A stretch of DNA of 64,000 bases from an uncultured Bacteroides sp. GTDB lineage: Bacteria > Bacteroidota > Bacteroidia > Bacteroidales > Bacteroidaceae. The notes below the pieces were generated by a model that ran no database searches, was not told the DNA's origin, and saw only the letters and a list, made by a program, of their open reading frames with translations. Both the position numbers and the translations under genes were made by a program. The stretch is taken from NCBI GenBank assembly GCA_900552075.1, contig URYL01000013.1, positions 1 through 64,000 on the forward strand. Direction: 5' to 3'. Positions 35,495 through 45,422 of this stretch are shown one piece after another (positions within the stretch are counted from its first letter, which is position 1; the number at the start of each line of letters is the position of its first letter).

Positions 35495-36916
35495 CTATTT
35501 TGCTTTTTCTATCCGTACCTGTTTGACTAAACGTAACGCGTATTCTACTGTCTCTCCAGAGTTTAGAATTTTAGTATTATAAAAACAGAAGGTTGAATGA
35601 AAGTCATTACACAAATAACGGCAATCATATTTATTAAAACGGTCCAGTCCATTATCCCATAGCATATCGCTCAATGTAAGTATCGTATCATCATACTGGT
35701 CACGGAACTCTTTTGCCTCTTCGGTCGTAAAGGTTCTCCATCCTGTGATTCCGTCCACTTCATACGCTTCACAAACCTGGATAGCCTCCGCTTTCTTCAA
35801 TAACCACTGCCGGGGAGAAACCAACGTAGCGATGACTTCGCTTGCAGAAACAGCCTCTACTTTCCACACAAAGAAAGGTCCCCAGATACTTTCCGATTCA
35901 GGCAACTCCTCTGACACTAACACATCGGAATCTCCACTGGCTGTTCCATCCTCGTTCGTACCTCCTGCATCTTCGTCCGAATCTTCGTTGCCCCCATTCG
36001 AATCCCCACTTCCTCCTTCCTCTTCTCCCGGCACCTCTACCTCCGGCTGGTCCCAGTCGTCTTCCTGCGTCATATGTTCAAAAGGGAATTCTTCAAAGGT
36101 TTCTGTCACCCAATCCTGAACAGCCGCATTTCCTTCCAACGTAATCTCTCCTTTGCCCGTACTGACAAAACGATATGGTCTTCCAGCCTCCAATGGATAA
36201 TTGAAAAAATAACCATATACGGTTTCTTCGGCATCTGTCTTGACATTGAGTGAGAGATGCGTCTGAGTACTCTCGGAAGGAAGAATATAAATCGGGCCTG
36301 CTTTCCAGGCATTTTTCTCTTTTTGACACACCACAGAAGCAAACTGACCGTCATTACTCCTGTTCCCCTCAAAAGTAATCCCGGAACTGACGGGAGAAAT
36401 ACGGGCTTCCACCTCTACTGCCTCATCGGGTATTCCCTCAAAAGACAGGTACAAAGCGGCTACTGCATACGACAAAGAAACCAATACCCTGACATCATTT
36501 CTCAGCCGTACCGAATTCTTCCCCATCACCAGTGGCGTATGTGCATAATTTCCCTGTGAAAAGGTCAGCATTTGTTTGGAATTCAGACTCATAGGAGGAA
36601 GATAGTCTGCGGATGAGAGTCCGGAAATAACCATAAACACATAGTCTCCGGCGGACTGAGACAATACAGGCCATTCCGTTTGGTCCTGCACCTCCTCCTT
36701 CCAGACAGATTCTCCTACCGTATTAAACAAATAAAGATATAAAGGATAAAGCGAAGTGAAAAGTGACGCATTGGATAAAGTGACATCCATCTCACAAGAG
36801 TCAACGGTCTCTACCGTTTCAGATTCTTCCTCCACTGGATAGGTACCACATCCGGAGAAAAGAAACACACAGGTCCACAGGGCAAAAAACAAATGAGTCT
36901 GCATACGTAATTCCAT
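35495..36916 (-). CDS. FimB/Mfa2-like fimbrial-type lipoprotein
   Basis: A lipoprotein signal ends at Cys23 (FLFSGC). Residues about 40-270 resemble the FimB/Mfa2 anchor family: a first domain around SLYPLYLYLFNTVGE and VFMVISGLSSADYL, a second around VEARISPVSSGITFEGN. An acidic Gly/Glu/Asp/Ser-rich linker (about 285-335) follows, then a cysteine-containing C-terminal domain (YDCRYLCNDFHSTFCFYN). Such proteins anchor or cap type V fimbriae on the surface. No major fimbrillin gene is nearby, so this may be a solitary tip or anchor subunit. A second ATG four codons in is also possible. The assignment rests on overall layout. Confidence 0.7.
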   Translation of the reverse strand: MELRMQTHLFFALWTCVFLFSGCGTYPVEEESETVETVDSCEMDVTLSNASLFTSLYPLYLYLFNTVGESVWKEEVQDQTEWPVLSQSAGDYVFMVISGLSSADYLPPMSLNSKQMLTFSQGNYAHTPLVMGKNSVRLRNDVRVLVSLSYAVAALYLSFEGIPDEAVEVEARISPVSSGITFEGNRSNDGQFASVVCQKEKNAWKAGPIYILPSESTQTHLSLNVKTDAEETVYGYFFNYPLEAGRPYRFVSTGKGEITLEGNAAVQDWVTETFEEFPFEHMTQEDDWDQPEVEVPGEEEGGSGDSNGGNEDSDEDAGGTNEDGTASGDSDVLVSEELPESESIWGPFFVWKVEAVSASEVIATLVSPRQWLLKKAEAIQVCEAYEVDGITGWRTFTTEEAKEFRDQYDDTILTLSDMLWDNGLDRFNKYDCRYLCNDFHSTFCFYNTKILNSGETVEYALRLVKQVRIEKAK

Positions 36917-36982
36917 AGTCTTTTTATTTGGGATAACGTATCCAGACTCATTCGTCTACCACTACAGCACGAGAAAAGGCTG

Positions 36983-38320
36983 TTAAAAATATTTTTCCAA
37001 CCGTTTAATCATCATTCCAAGACAGAAAACCACCACATGATCGTTTTCCTGAATCATGGTATTACCGGTAACCAGAATACCTTCTCCATTCCGAATCAGT
37101 CCACCGATGGTAGCTCCTTTCGGCAAGCCCAAATCTTTCACCGGCTGCTTTGTAATCTTCGCTCCCGGCTTAACGATAAACTCTGCCACATCCGCATTGG
37201 CAAAAGTCAGACACTTCACATTCGACACATCCGCGTCAAGCATCATCTGGTAAATGTGACTGGCCGCAATGAATTTCTTATTGATGACCGTTCCGATATC
37301 CAGGCTCTCTGCCATACTGATATAATCCACATTTTCCACTTCCGCCACCGTTTTGGTCACTCCCATCCGTTTGGCAGCCAGGCAGGCTAGGATGTTGGTC
37401 TCAGAATTACCTGTCAGTGCCACGAAGGCTTCTGTGTTTTTGATGCCTTCTTCCAGCAAAAGCTGAATGTCACGCCCGTCTCCATTAATCACCATGACTC
37501 CATCGTCCACCAGTTCTGTCAACCGGTTACACCGGGCAAGGTCGCTTTCAATAATTTTGGCCTTCATGTACTCGGGCATGTATTGCACCGTACGTACGGC
37601 AATACGGCTTCCGCCCATAATCATCACATTCCGCACATCCGCCTCATTCTCTTTTCCGGAGATTTTACGGATATAAGGAATGTATTTCTTGGTCGTCGTA
37701 AAATAGACCACATCATTCAACTTGATCACATCATCACCACGCGGAATAATGGTCTCATTCCCTCGCTTGATGGCTACAATATGGAAAGGTATGCTTCTTC
37801 CTCCCAGCTCATGCAAAGGCACATTCAGAATCTCTGCCTGCTCACGCATTTTGGTACCCAACAGAACCAACGCACCTCCGGCAAATTCCCACCATTGCCG
37901 AATCCAGCTCATCTTTACGGCATCTACAATGTCACGGGCTGCCAGCATCTCCGGATAAATCAGGGAATGTACGCCCAATTTGGCAAAAAACTCCTTGTGC
38001 TTAGGCAACAGGTACTCATAATTATCAATACGAGCCACTGTCTTCTTCGCGCCCAGACTGGTGGCAAGCATGCAAGCCGTCATATTGCGACTTTCATCGG
38101 GCATTACCCCGATAAACAAATCTGCTCCAGCTACTCCAGCCTCTTTCAGGCCATTAATGGAAGTGGGCGACAAGTTTACCGTCATAAGGTCCAGGTTGCT
38201 TCCCATGGCACTCAGTTTGCTCTCGTCTTCGTCCATCAGGATAATATCCTGTTTTTCGCCCGAAAGCAGCTTGGCCAAGTGAGTACCGACCGCACCCGCA
38301 CCTGCTATAATAATTTTCAT
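36983..38320 (-). CDS. trkA: Trk system potassium uptake regulator TrkA
   Basis: Two tandem RCK units are visible: a Rossmann NAD-binding segment at the N terminus ([16 protein letters not shown]) and a second at [15 protein letters not shown], each followed by a TrkA-C domain ([30 protein letters not shown]). TrkA is the cytosolic gate controller of the TrkH/TrkG potassium channel. It overlaps dxs by 4 bp. In other Bacteroides I recall trkH directly downstream; here a lipoprotein gene follows and no trkH is in the window. Confidence 0.93.
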   Translation of the reverse strand: MKIIIAGAGAVGTHLAKLLSGEKQDIILMDEDESKLSAMGSNLDLMTVNLSPTSINGLKEAGVAGADLFIGVMPDESRNMTACMLATSLGAKKTVARIDNYEYLLPKHKEFFAKLGVHSLIYPEMLAARDIVDAVKMSWIRQWWEFAGGALVLLGTKMREQAEILNVPLHELGGRSIPFHIVAIKRGNETIIPRGDDVIKLNDVVYFTTTKKYIPYIRKISGKENEADVRNVMIMGGSRIAVRTVQYMPEYMKAKIIESDLARCNRLTELVDDGVMVINGDGRDIQLLLEEGIKNTEAFVALTGNSETNILACLAAKRMGVTKTVAEVENVDYISMAESLDIGTVINKKFIAASHIYQMMLDADVSNVKCLTFANADVAEFIVKPGAKITKQPVKDLGLPKGATIGGLIRNGEGILVTGNTMIQENDHVVVFCLGMMIKRLEKYF

Positions 38321-40224
38321 ATCTTGATTATCTGAGTAATTGTGTTTAATATACTTTCCTCATCAATGCCACAAATGGCATACAAATCCTTGACCGGACC
38401 ATGCTGCACAAAACGATCAGGCAATCCCAGTCGCTTCACCTGTGGGCAATAGCCATGGTCACTCATAAACTCCAGTATGGCACTACCCATACCGCCGTTA
38501 CGAACCCCATCTTCCACGGTCAATATACGTGTGAATTTCTTTCCGACTTCATGCAGCAGTTCTTCGTCCAATGGCTTCAAGAAACGCAAATCATAATGAG
38601 CCACGCTGCAACCCAGTTCCTTTTCAGCCCGGTCTATCGCAGCAGCAGCCTTATTGCCTATCGGTCCGATGGTAATGACAGCCAAATCGGTTCCGTCTTT
38701 CAGTTTTCTTCCTTTGCCCACCTCTACTGCCTCCAACGGGCATTCCCAGTCGGTCAGCACACCCCGGCCACGAGGATAACGGATGACAAAAGGTCCCATA
38801 TTGGGAAGTTGTGCCGTATACATCAACCGTCGCAATTCATGTTCATTATAAGGAGAAGCAATGACCAGATTGGGTATCGGACGCAGATAAGCCATATCAA
38901 AAGCCCCATGATGGGTAGGTCCGTCTTCTCCCACCAAGCCGGCACGGTCCAGGCAGAGTACCACATTCAACTTCTGAATGGCCACATCATGGATAATATT
39001 ATCGTATGCCCGCTGCATGAAAGAAGAATAGACATTACAGAACGGCAATAAACCTTCCTTCGCCATACCCCCGGAGAAAGTAACGGCATGGCCTTCTGCA
39101 ATACCTACATCAAATACCCGGTCGGGCATTTCTTTCATCATAATGTTCATGGAGCAACCTGATGGCATAGCCGGTGTCACCCCCACAATCTTCTCATTCT
39201 TCCGGGCCAGTTCCAGTAACGTATTTCCAAATACTTCCTGAAACAAAGGAGGCATCCCCGTGGTATCGGAAACAATACGTTCCCCGGTCTCTTTATCAAA
39301 AAGGCCAGGAGCATGCCACACCGTGGCCGATTCTTCCGCCGGCTTGAAGCCTTTTCCCTTACGGGTATGGATATGCAGCAGCTTCGGACCCTTCATGTCC
39401 TTTATTTCTTTCAATACCCTTGTCAGTGCAGTTACGTCGTGCCCGTCCATCGGACCGAAATAACGGATATTCAACCCCTCGAAAATATTCTGCTGCTGCA
39501 TCAGCATAGATTTCAGGCTATTATTGAAACGTATCAGACTTTTCCTGCGTTCATCATTCAAGATACCCAAACGGTAAAGTTTACGGGATAAGGCGTTTCG
39601 TAGCCGGTTATACCCCTCAGAGGTATGTAAGTTCATCAAATACTGCTTCATGCCGCCCACACTGCGGTCAATGGCCATGTTGTTGTCATTCAGAATAATC
39701 AACAGGTTATTGGGAGTAGAGGAAGCATTATTCAAACCTTCGAAGGCCAGTCCGCCACTCATGGAGCCATCGCCAATGACTGCAACCACATGACGATTAT
39801 CTTCTCCTTTGCGGGCAGCCGCCACAGCCATTCCGAGTGCCGCAGAAATTGAATTAGATGCATGTCCACAAGTGAAAGTATCATATTCACTCTCCGCAGG
39901 AGAAGGGAAAGGACAAATCCCATTCAACTTACGATTCGTATAAAAACGGTCGCGACGTCCCGTCAGGATTTTATGCCCGTAGGCTTGATGACCCACATCC
40001 CAGACAATGCGGTCGTAGGGCGTCTGATATACATAATGAAGAGCTACCGTCAATTCTACAACCCCCAGACTGGACGCAAAATGTCCCGGATTGCAAGATA
40101 ACTCATCTATAATCTTATTGCGCAGTTGATGACAGACCTCCGGCAACGCCTCGACAGAAAGTTTCCGTAAATCCTCAGGGCTATCTATCTTATTCAACAA
40201 ATCGTATGAAGTTGTCTGTTCCAT
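38317..40224 (-). CDS. dxs: 1-deoxy-D-xylulose-5-phosphate synthase
   Basis: This transketolase-fold enzyme condenses pyruvate and glyceraldehyde 3-phosphate, the first step of the MEP isoprenoid pathway, also feeding thiamine and pyridoxal synthesis. Landmarks are [36 protein letters not shown], the thiamine diphosphate motif [10 protein letters not shown]...[10 protein letters not shown], and [18 protein letters not shown]. The 635 residues match the family. It is first in a dxs-trkA transcript and divergent from the GSCFA gene. Confidence 0.96.
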   Translation of the reverse strand: MEQTTSYDLLNKIDSPEDLRKLSVEALPEVCHQLRNKIIDELSCNPGHFASSLGVVELTVALHYVYQTPYDRIVWDVGHQAYGHKILTGRRDRFYTNRKLNGICPFPSPAESEYDTFTCGHASNSISAALGMAVAAARKGEDNRHVVAVIGDGSMSGGLAFEGLNNASSTPNNLLIILNDNNMAIDRSVGGMKQYLMNLHTSEGYNRLRNALSRKLYRLGILNDERRKSLIRFNNSLKSMLMQQQNIFEGLNIRYFGPMDGHDVTALTRVLKEIKDMKGPKLLHIHTRKGKGFKPAEESATVWHAPGLFDKETGERIVSDTTGMPPLFQEVFGNTLLELARKNEKIVGVTPAMPSGCSMNIMMKEMPDRVFDVGIAEGHAVTFSGGMAKEGLLPFCNVYSSFMQRAYDNIIHDVAIQKLNVVLCLDRAGLVGEDGPTHHGAFDMAYLRPIPNLVIASPYNEHELRRLMYTAQLPNMGPFVIRYPRGRGVLTDWECPLEAVEVGKGRKLKDGTDLAVITIGPIGNKAAAAIDRAEKELGCSVAHYDLRFLKPLDEELLHEVGKKFTRILTVEDGVRNGGMGSAILEFMSDHGYCPQVKRLGLPDRFVQHGPVKDLYAICGIDEESILNTITQIIKI

Positions 40225-40251
40225 CCTTGTTCTTCGTTAACTTTAATCGTA

Positions 40252-40270
40252 CAAAAATAGCACAAATATA
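40252..40270 (-). promoter_or_regulatory. Candidate -7 boxes for dxs
   Basis: Two TAnnTTTG matches lie on the minus strand before dxs, TATTTTTG (40252-40259) and TATATTTG (40263-40270). Either could be used. Confidence 0.4.
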
Positions 40271-40281
40271 CATAATGTATT

Positions 40282-40289
40282 TACATTTG
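40282..40289 (+). promoter_or_regulatory. -7 box for the GSCFA gene
   Basis: TACATTTG matches TAnnTTTG, 19 nt before the ATG at 40309. Confidence 0.5.
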
Positions 40290-40308
40290 CAGTAAATTTT
40301 CTCTGATT

Positions 40309-41295
40309 ATGGAATTTAGGACAAAAGTTGAACTGCCAGTCAAAGGCCCGAAACTGCATCATTCTGACAAATTGATGATTTGGGGCTCCTGCTTTTCCGA
40401 GCATATCGGTAATCTGCTGATGGAGAACAAATTCACCTGCGACATGAATCCTTTCGGGGTATTATACAATCCTCTGTCGATTGCCACTTCCATACAATGC
40501 CTGCTGGAAGGAACTTGTTACGAACCGAAGGACTTACGCCATACAGACGATACATGGTACAGCCTGATGCATCACAGCAGTTTTTCAGCTGCCTCACAGG
40601 AAGAATGCCTGAGAAAAATCAACGAACGCATCCGGAAAGGTCATGCGAATCTGCTACAAGCCGACTGGATACTCATCACCTGGGGTTCTTCCTTCGTGTA
40701 TACATGGAAAGAAAACGGAGCGATTGTAGGTAACTGCCACAAGTTGCCAGCCCGTCTCTTTGAAAGAAGAATGGTTAGTGCGGAGGAAATTGCTGCTGCC
40801 TATATCCCCCTGCTCCAACAGCTTCACACACTCCGGCCCAACCTGCAATGCCTGTTTACAGTCAGCCCGATCCGTCACCTCAAAGACGGACTTCACGGCA
40901 ACCAGCTCAGTAAGGCCAATCTGTTGCTGGCTACCGACAAGATTTGCCAGAAACTCGATTTCTGTCACTATTTTCCCTCCTATGAGATTATGATGGATGA
41001 ACTGCGAGATTACCGTTTTTATGCCGACGACATGATGCATCCGTCTCCACTCGCCATCCAATACATTTGGGAATGTTTCAGCAATTGTTGTTTCACTCCT
41101 TCCACCCTCTCTTTCCTGAAAGAGTGGGAAAAGATACGACGTGGACTGGCCCACAAGCCTTTCAATCTCGCAACGGAAGCCTACCAAACCTTTTTAAGTC
41201 AAATACTGTTAAAGATAGAGGAGTTAAAAGAAAAATTACCGTACTTAGATGTTCAAAAGGAAATAAAGTTATGTCAAGCACAATTGAAGAAATAA
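40309..41295 (+). CDS. GSCFA domain protein
   Basis: The name-giving motif is present as WGSCFSEHIGNLL near the N terminus, followed by NPFGVLYNPLSIA and a later DDMMHPSPLAIQYIWE. The family is thought to have an SGNH-hydrolase/esterase-like fold, but its substrate is unknown. Cytosolic, as no signal peptide is present. Its 3' end overlaps the murF-alr start by 25 bp, so the two are transcribed together, suggesting (weakly) an envelope-related role. Confidence 0.9.
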   Translation: MEFRTKVELPVKGPKLHHSDKLMIWGSCFSEHIGNLLMENKFTCDMNPFGVLYNPLSIATSIQCLLEGTCYEPKDLRHTDDTWYSLMHHSSFSAASQEECLRKINERIRKGHANLLQADWILITWGSSFVYTWKENGAIVGNCHKLPARLFERRMVSAEEIAAAYIPLLQQLHTLRPNLQCLFTVSPIRHLKDGLHGNQLSKANLLLATDKICQKLDFCHYFPSYEIMMDELRDYRFYADDMMHPSPLAIQYIWECFSNCCFTPSTLSFLKEWEKIRRGLAHKPFNLATEAYQTFLSQILLKIEELKEKLPYLDVQKEIKLCQAQLKK

Positions 41296-43736
41296 CCTCC
41301 ATCCTGGGGGCTGAACGCAGAGGATACACGCCCGCTACCATCGACTGGATTTTAACAGACAGCCGGTCACTGTGTTTCCCGGAAGAGACCCTGTTTTTTG
41401 CCTTGAAAACAAAACGTAACGACGGACATAAATATATCCCGGACCTTTACCAGAAAGGGGTACGCAACTTTGTCGTGAACGAAATACCCGAAACAGCATC
41501 CTCCTATCAGGATGCCAATTTCCTGATTGTCCCCAACCCGCTGAAGGCCTTGCAACGGCTGGCCTCCAAACATCGGGAACAGTTTCAAGTGCCAGTCATC
41601 GGCATCACGGGAAGTAACGGAAAAACTGTTGTCAAAGAATGGCTGTATCAGCTACTCAGTCCGGATCGCGTCATCACCCGTTCGCCAAGAAGTTATAACT
41701 CCCAAATTGGAGTACCTCTCTCCGTATGGCTCATGAATGAACATACCGAGCTGGGAATTTTTGAGGCCGGTATCTCCGAAATGGGTGAGATGGAAGCCTT
41801 GCGCCCCATCATCCAGCCTACCATCGGTATCCTGACCAATATCGGAGGAGCCCATCAGGAAAATTTTTCTTCCCTGCAAGACAAATGCATGGAGAAACTG
41901 CAACTCTTTAAAGACTGTGACGTAATTGTATATAATGGCGACAACGAGCTCATTGCCAGCTGTGTCACCAAATCTTTGTTCACAGCCCGTGAAATCGCTT
42001 GGTCGACCAAAGATTCCGAACGACCGCTCTTTATCGAAAAGATTCTGAAGGATGAAACCGGAACCACCATCAAATATCGTTATTTGGGATTCTTCAAGGA
42101 ATACCGTATTCCTTTCATTGACGATGCTTCCATTGAAAATTCATTGCATTGCCTAGCCGTAGCCCTTTACCTGATGGTCCCACCCGAAACCATTGCAGAA
42201 CGCATGCTTCATCTGGAGCCCATCGCCATGCGCCTGGAAGTGAAAGAAGGGAAAAACGGTTGTACATTGATTAACGACAGCTACAATTCCGACTTTGCCT
42301 CTCTTGATATCGCGCTGGACTTTATGATGAGACGTTCGGAGGACAAAAACCGCAAACGCACACTGATTCTGTCGGACATGCTGGAGAGTGGACAGACCAG
42401 CAAACTGCTCTACAGACAGGTGGCCGACCTCGTACACAGCCGGAAAGTAGACCATATCATTGGAGTGGGCGAAGAAATCTCCGCAGCAGCCAACCGGTTT
42501 GAAATCCAAAAAGATTTCTTTCCCAACACCGCAGAACTTTTGAACTCAGGCCTGCTCCATCAATTGCACAATGAAGACATCCTGATAAAAGGAGCCCGTG
42601 TGTTCCATTTCGATGAAATCACTGACGCACTCGAATTAAAGGTACATGAAACCATCCTCGAAATCAACCTGAACGCACTGGTCGACAATTTGAACCATTA
42701 CCGGAACAAGCTGAAACCGGGAGTCAAGATGGTCTGCATGGTAAAAGCCTCTGCCTATGGAGCCGGTTCTTTTGAGATTGCAAAAACGTTGGAAGACCAA
42801 CGGGTGGACTATCTGGCCGTAGCCGTAGCCGACGAAGGAGCCGATTTACGAAAAGCAGGTATCAACAGTTCCATCATGATTATGAACCCGGAAATCACGG
42901 CCTTCAAAACCATGTTTGATTATCGTCTGGAACCGGAAGTATACAGTTTCCATCTATTGGAAGAACTGATTAAAGCTGCCGAACGCGAAGGAGTGAGCAA
43001 CTTCCCGATTCACATCAAGATTGATACAGGCATGCACCGCTTAGGATTTGCTCCAGAAGAGATGCCTCAGCTTGTACAACGCCTACAAAAACAAAGTGCG
43101 GTCATCCCCCGGTCTGTATTCTCTCACCTGGTAGGAAGTGATGCAGAACGTTTCGATGCCTTTACCCGCCACCAGATAGAAACTTTCGAAGCAGCCTCAA
43201 CCGAACTTCAACAAGGGTTCAAGCATAAAATCATCCGCCACATCTGTAACACGGCGGGTATTGAACGCTATCCGGGCGCACAATTCGACATGGTCCGTCT
43301 GGGAATCGGACTCTACGGTATTGACCCGTTTACCAATAAGATACTGCATAATGTCACTACTCTGAAGACCACTATCCTGCAAATCCACAATGTACCTGCT
43401 GACGACACCGTGGGTTACAGCCGGAAAGGTGTTCTGACACGCGATTCCCGTATCGCAGCCATTCCTATCGGATATGCCGACGGCCTGAACCGACATCTGG
43501 GCAACGGACATGGCTACTGTCTGGTAAACGGACAGAAGGCTCCTTATGTAGGTAATATCTGTATGGATGTATGCATGATTGACGTAACGAACATCGACTG
43601 CAAAGAAGGCGACAAAGCCATCATCTTCGGTGATGACCTTCCGGTCACTGTCCTCTCGGATATCCTCGATACCATTCCGTATGAAATCCTGACAAGCGTT
43701 TCCAATCGTGTAAAAAGAGTGTACTATCAAGACTGA
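41271..43736 (+). CDS. murF-alr: Bifunctional MurF ligase / alanine racemase
   Basis: The first half (about 1-455) is MurF, which adds D-Ala-D-Ala to UDP-MurNAc-tripeptide, with the ATP loop GSNGKT at 114-119 and NDSYNSDFASLDIAL. The second half (about 460-821) is a PLP alanine racemase with Lys492 in VKASAYGAG and Tyr in VGYSRKGVL. The fusion supplies D-alanine to the ligase pathway and is common in Bacteroidota. I chose ATG 41271 (MSSTIEEI); the longer frame from 41067 lies inside the GSCFA gene. Ends before a strong hairpin. Confidence 0.95.
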   Translation: MSSTIEEITSILGAERRGYTPATIDWILTDSRSLCFPEETLFFALKTKRNDGHKYIPDLYQKGVRNFVVNEIPETASSYQDANFLIVPNPLKALQRLASKHREQFQVPVIGITGSNGKTVVKEWLYQLLSPDRVITRSPRSYNSQIGVPLSVWLMNEHTELGIFEAGISEMGEMEALRPIIQPTIGILTNIGGAHQENFSSLQDKCMEKLQLFKDCDVIVYNGDNELIASCVTKSLFTAREIAWSTKDSERPLFIEKILKDETGTTIKYRYLGFFKEYRIPFIDDASIENSLHCLAVALYLMVPPETIAERMLHLEPIAMRLEVKEGKNGCTLINDSYNSDFASLDIALDFMMRRSEDKNRKRTLILSDMLESGQTSKLLYRQVADLVHSRKVDHIIGVGEEISAAANRFEIQKDFFPNTAELLNSGLLHQLHNEDILIKGARVFHFDEITDALELKVHETILEINLNALVDNLNHYRNKLKPGVKMVCMVKASAYGAGSFEIAKTLEDQRVDYLAVAVADEGADLRKAGINSSIMIMNPEITAFKTMFDYRLEPEVYSFHLLEELIKAAEREGVSNFPIHIKIDTGMHRLGFAPEEMPQLVQRLQKQSAVIPRSVFSHLVGSDAERFDAFTRHQIETFEAASTELQQGFKHKIIRHICNTAGIERYPGAQFDMVRLGIGLYGIDPFTNKILHNVTTLKTTILQIHNVPADDTVGYSRKGVLTRDSRIAAIPIGYADGLNRHLGNGHGYCLVNGQKAPYVGNICMDVCMIDVTNIDCKEGDKAIIFGDDLPVTVLSDILDTIPYEILTSVSNRVKRVYYQD

Positions 43737-43755
43737 GTCCTCCGACTACACGGAC

Positions 43756-43817
43756 AGATAAAAATACAGCCTCTGGCATGAAAAGAAGATTCAATGCCAG
43801 AGGCTGTATTTTTATCT
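43756..43817. terminator. Very strong bidirectional terminator (24-bp perfect stem)
   Basis: The 24-nt arms at 43756-43779 and 43794-43817 are perfectly complementary around a 14-nt loop, with A and T runs at the base on either strand. It lies between convergent murF-alr and lysO. Confidence 0.9.
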
Positions 43818-43833
43818 ACATAACGGATATCTC

Positions 43834-44436
43834 TTAGAAAGAACAAAAGAAAGTGACCAGAAACGGTACGCTGAAGTCGGTCACAAAACCATGAAAGATG
43901 GACACAATCACAAACTGCTGTCCGGAACAACGGGTAATGATGGGCAAAGTCGTATCCATCGTCGTGGCTCCTCCCGAGGAAATGGGTGCCAAGTTACCAA
44001 ACCAACGCACCAGCAAAGGAGCACCCAACAGCGTCATAATCTCCCGAAAAATATTAGACAACAAAGCCACTGTCCCCAGTTCCGGTCCCTTATACTCGGT
44101 AATAAAAATACTGGATAATGAATAATAGCCCATGCCCGAACCTACCGCCATGCAATCGGCCATACTCCGATGGGGCAGCAAGACACTCACCAAGGCCGCG
44201 GCAGTCAAAGTGCCCAGTATCGTGGCTATGGGGAGAAACACAAGCCTCGGATTCAAAACACGAAAGTTTCTCAAAGTCTGCGGGTCATTCCCTATACTCA
44301 GTCCCACACTGAACATCAATCCGCACAAAGCATAAAAACTGACATTCGTCTCACCCACATCAAAAGGCAGCCAATGGAACGCCCCACACAGGGTGCCCAG
44401 TACGAAAAAAACTATAATAATCAAACTCCCCTTCAT
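43834..44436 (-). CDS. lysO: LysO-family lysine exporter, C-terminal subunit
   Basis: This corresponds to the C-terminal part of LysO/YbjE (DUF340), with about six hydrophobic helices and the signature region MAVGSGMGYYSLSSIFITEYKGPELGTVALLSNIFREIMTLLGAP. E. coli LysO exports L-lysine and its toxic analogue thialysine. Here the protein is encoded in two parts: this gene starts inside the stop region of the upstream half (4-bp overlap), so they are translationally coupled. Confidence 0.88.
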   Translation of the reverse strand: MKGSLIIIVFFVLGTLCGAFHWLPFDVGETNVSFYALCGLMFSVGLSIGNDPQTLRNFRVLNPRLVFLPIATILGTLTAAALVSVLLPHRSMADCMAVGSGMGYYSLSSIFITEYKGPELGTVALLSNIFREIMTLLGAPLLVRWFGNLAPISSGGATTMDTTLPIITRCSGQQFVIVSIFHGFVTDFSVPFLVTFFCSF

Positions 44437-44711
44437 ACCTCTCCCCTCTTCCTTTTATACAGCCAATGCCACAATACCCAAGCCAAGGCACAGCTACCCA
44501 ACACACAAGCCAGTGCAATGAGAAAAGCTTCTCCTCCTAGCGTGAGCAAGCCTTCCACAATCCGGCGGTTTCCGCCTACCTCCACCCCAAGCAGGAACAA
44601 AAGGACCCAAATCAATACGGTAATCACCTTCCCAATCCAGGAAAGTCTCTGACGACGAAACAGAAAGCCTATCGCTATTCCACCGAACATGACACCTATT
44701 ACTGTAAACAT
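44433..44711 (-). CDS. lysO: LysO-family lysine exporter, N-terminal subunit
   Basis: Three hydrophobic helices over 92 residues (MFTVIGVMFGGIAIGFLF, VITVLIWVLLFLLGVEVGG, AFLIALACVLGSCALAWVL) match the N-terminal part of LysO. The break falls in a basic loop (YKRKRGEV), and the reading frames are intact on both sides, so this looks like a stable split rather than a decayed gene. A -7 box lies 27 nt upstream. Confidence 0.85.
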   Translation of the reverse strand: MFTVIGVMFGGIAIGFLFRRQRLSWIGKVITVLIWVLLFLLGVEVGGNRRIVEGLLTLGGEAFLIALACVLGSCALAWVLWHWLYKRKRGEV

Positions 44712-44737
44712 GTAGTAACCTTATTCAAAATCTGCTG

Positions 44738-44745
44738 CAAAAATA
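44738..44745 (-). promoter_or_regulatory. -7 box for lysO
   Basis: TATTTTTG on the minus strand matches TAnnTTTG, 27 nt before the first lysO ATG. Confidence 0.5.
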
Positions 44746-44799
44746 GCGAAAAAAGTCTACTTCTTCCCACTCCCCAAAGACGGTTATGAAAGACTTAAA

Positions 44800-44839
44800 A
44801 TAAAAAAGGATTACTGCTCACGCGGTAATCCTTTTTTAT
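44800..44839. terminator. Terminator after the sigma/anti-sigma pair
   Basis: Perfect 15-nt arms (44800-44814, 44825-44839) with a 10-nt loop and six A/T at the base. It ends the minus-strand transcript from the ECF sigma gene. The neighbouring 44840-44945 holds nothing I can identify. Confidence 0.85.
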
Positions 44840-44945
44840 CTAGTTAGTAGATTAATTTTGAGAGAATTGAAACTTCACAGCCTCATTGTTGTTTTAAGTT
44901 CTAATAAGCACTAACTATATTTATATAAAAGCAAATGAAAATGTT

Positions 44946-45422
44946 CTATCTATTACTGTTCTCCTCCAGCCTAGGCTTGGGAGAAGTTTCTTTCATCAGT
45001 GTTCTCACAGAATCGGCCTCATAAGCCACCTGTGGATCTGCCTGACGGTTCTCGAACTGATCATGTACATATACGATACCTGAAGCATCACCCTCACCTG
45101 CATGCTTTACCACACCACCCAAGGTGAAAAGCAAAATCATCATGGCTGCAGCCTTAAACAAGGGCATAAAACGCGTATAAAGCGTCAACCGTCTGGCCTT
45201 TACTACTGGACGTTCGATTTCTGCCAGCACACGCTTGTCAAAATCTTCACCCAGCTTCATTTCGCCCGCAGCTTCCTGGTAAGTAAACAAAGAACGGTAA
45301 CGGCGCAAATGAGCGGGAAGTTCTTTCTGCTGAAAGAAAATCCGGAGAATCTGTTCTTCCTCCACGGAAGTTTCACAGTTCCAGTAGCGTTCCAGAAGTT
45401 GTTCAATGTACTTATAGTCCAT
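44946..45422 (-). CDS. Probable anti-sigma factor (single-pass membrane protein)
   Basis: The cytosolic N terminus (about 1-85) has helices starting with YIEQLLERYWNCETSVEEEQILRIFF, a layout seen in Bacteroidota proteins encoded behind ECF sigma genes. A single membrane helix (about 88-108, PLFKAAAMMILLFTLGGVV) precedes a short outer part of about 50 residues. It overlaps the sigma factor gene by 11 bp, which supports a partner role. The exterior lacks a FecR domain, so this is not the usual TonB-linked anti-sigma type. No signal is known. Confidence 0.7.
   Translation of the reverse strand: MDYKYIEQLLERYWNCETSVEEEQILRIFFQQKELPAHLRRYRSLFTYQEAAGEMKLGEDFDKRVLAEIERPVVKARRLTLYTRFMPLFKAAAMMILLFTLGGVVKHAGEGDASGIVYVHDQFENRQADPQVAYEADSVRTLMKETSPKPRLEENSNR

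Noticed and set aside
41067..41270. N-terminal extension of the murF-alr frame
   Set aside because: It lies within the GSCFA coding region and adds non-homologous residues; MSSTIEEI at 41271 is the natural MurF start.
36983..43736. Horizontal transfer of the dxs to murF-alr region
   Set aside because: Gene content is typical core metabolism, with no mobility genes, direct repeats or visible composition break.
44800..44839. tRNA or small RNA gene
   Set aside because: The sequence is one simple hairpin with A/T runs, without tRNA arms; a terminator explains it.
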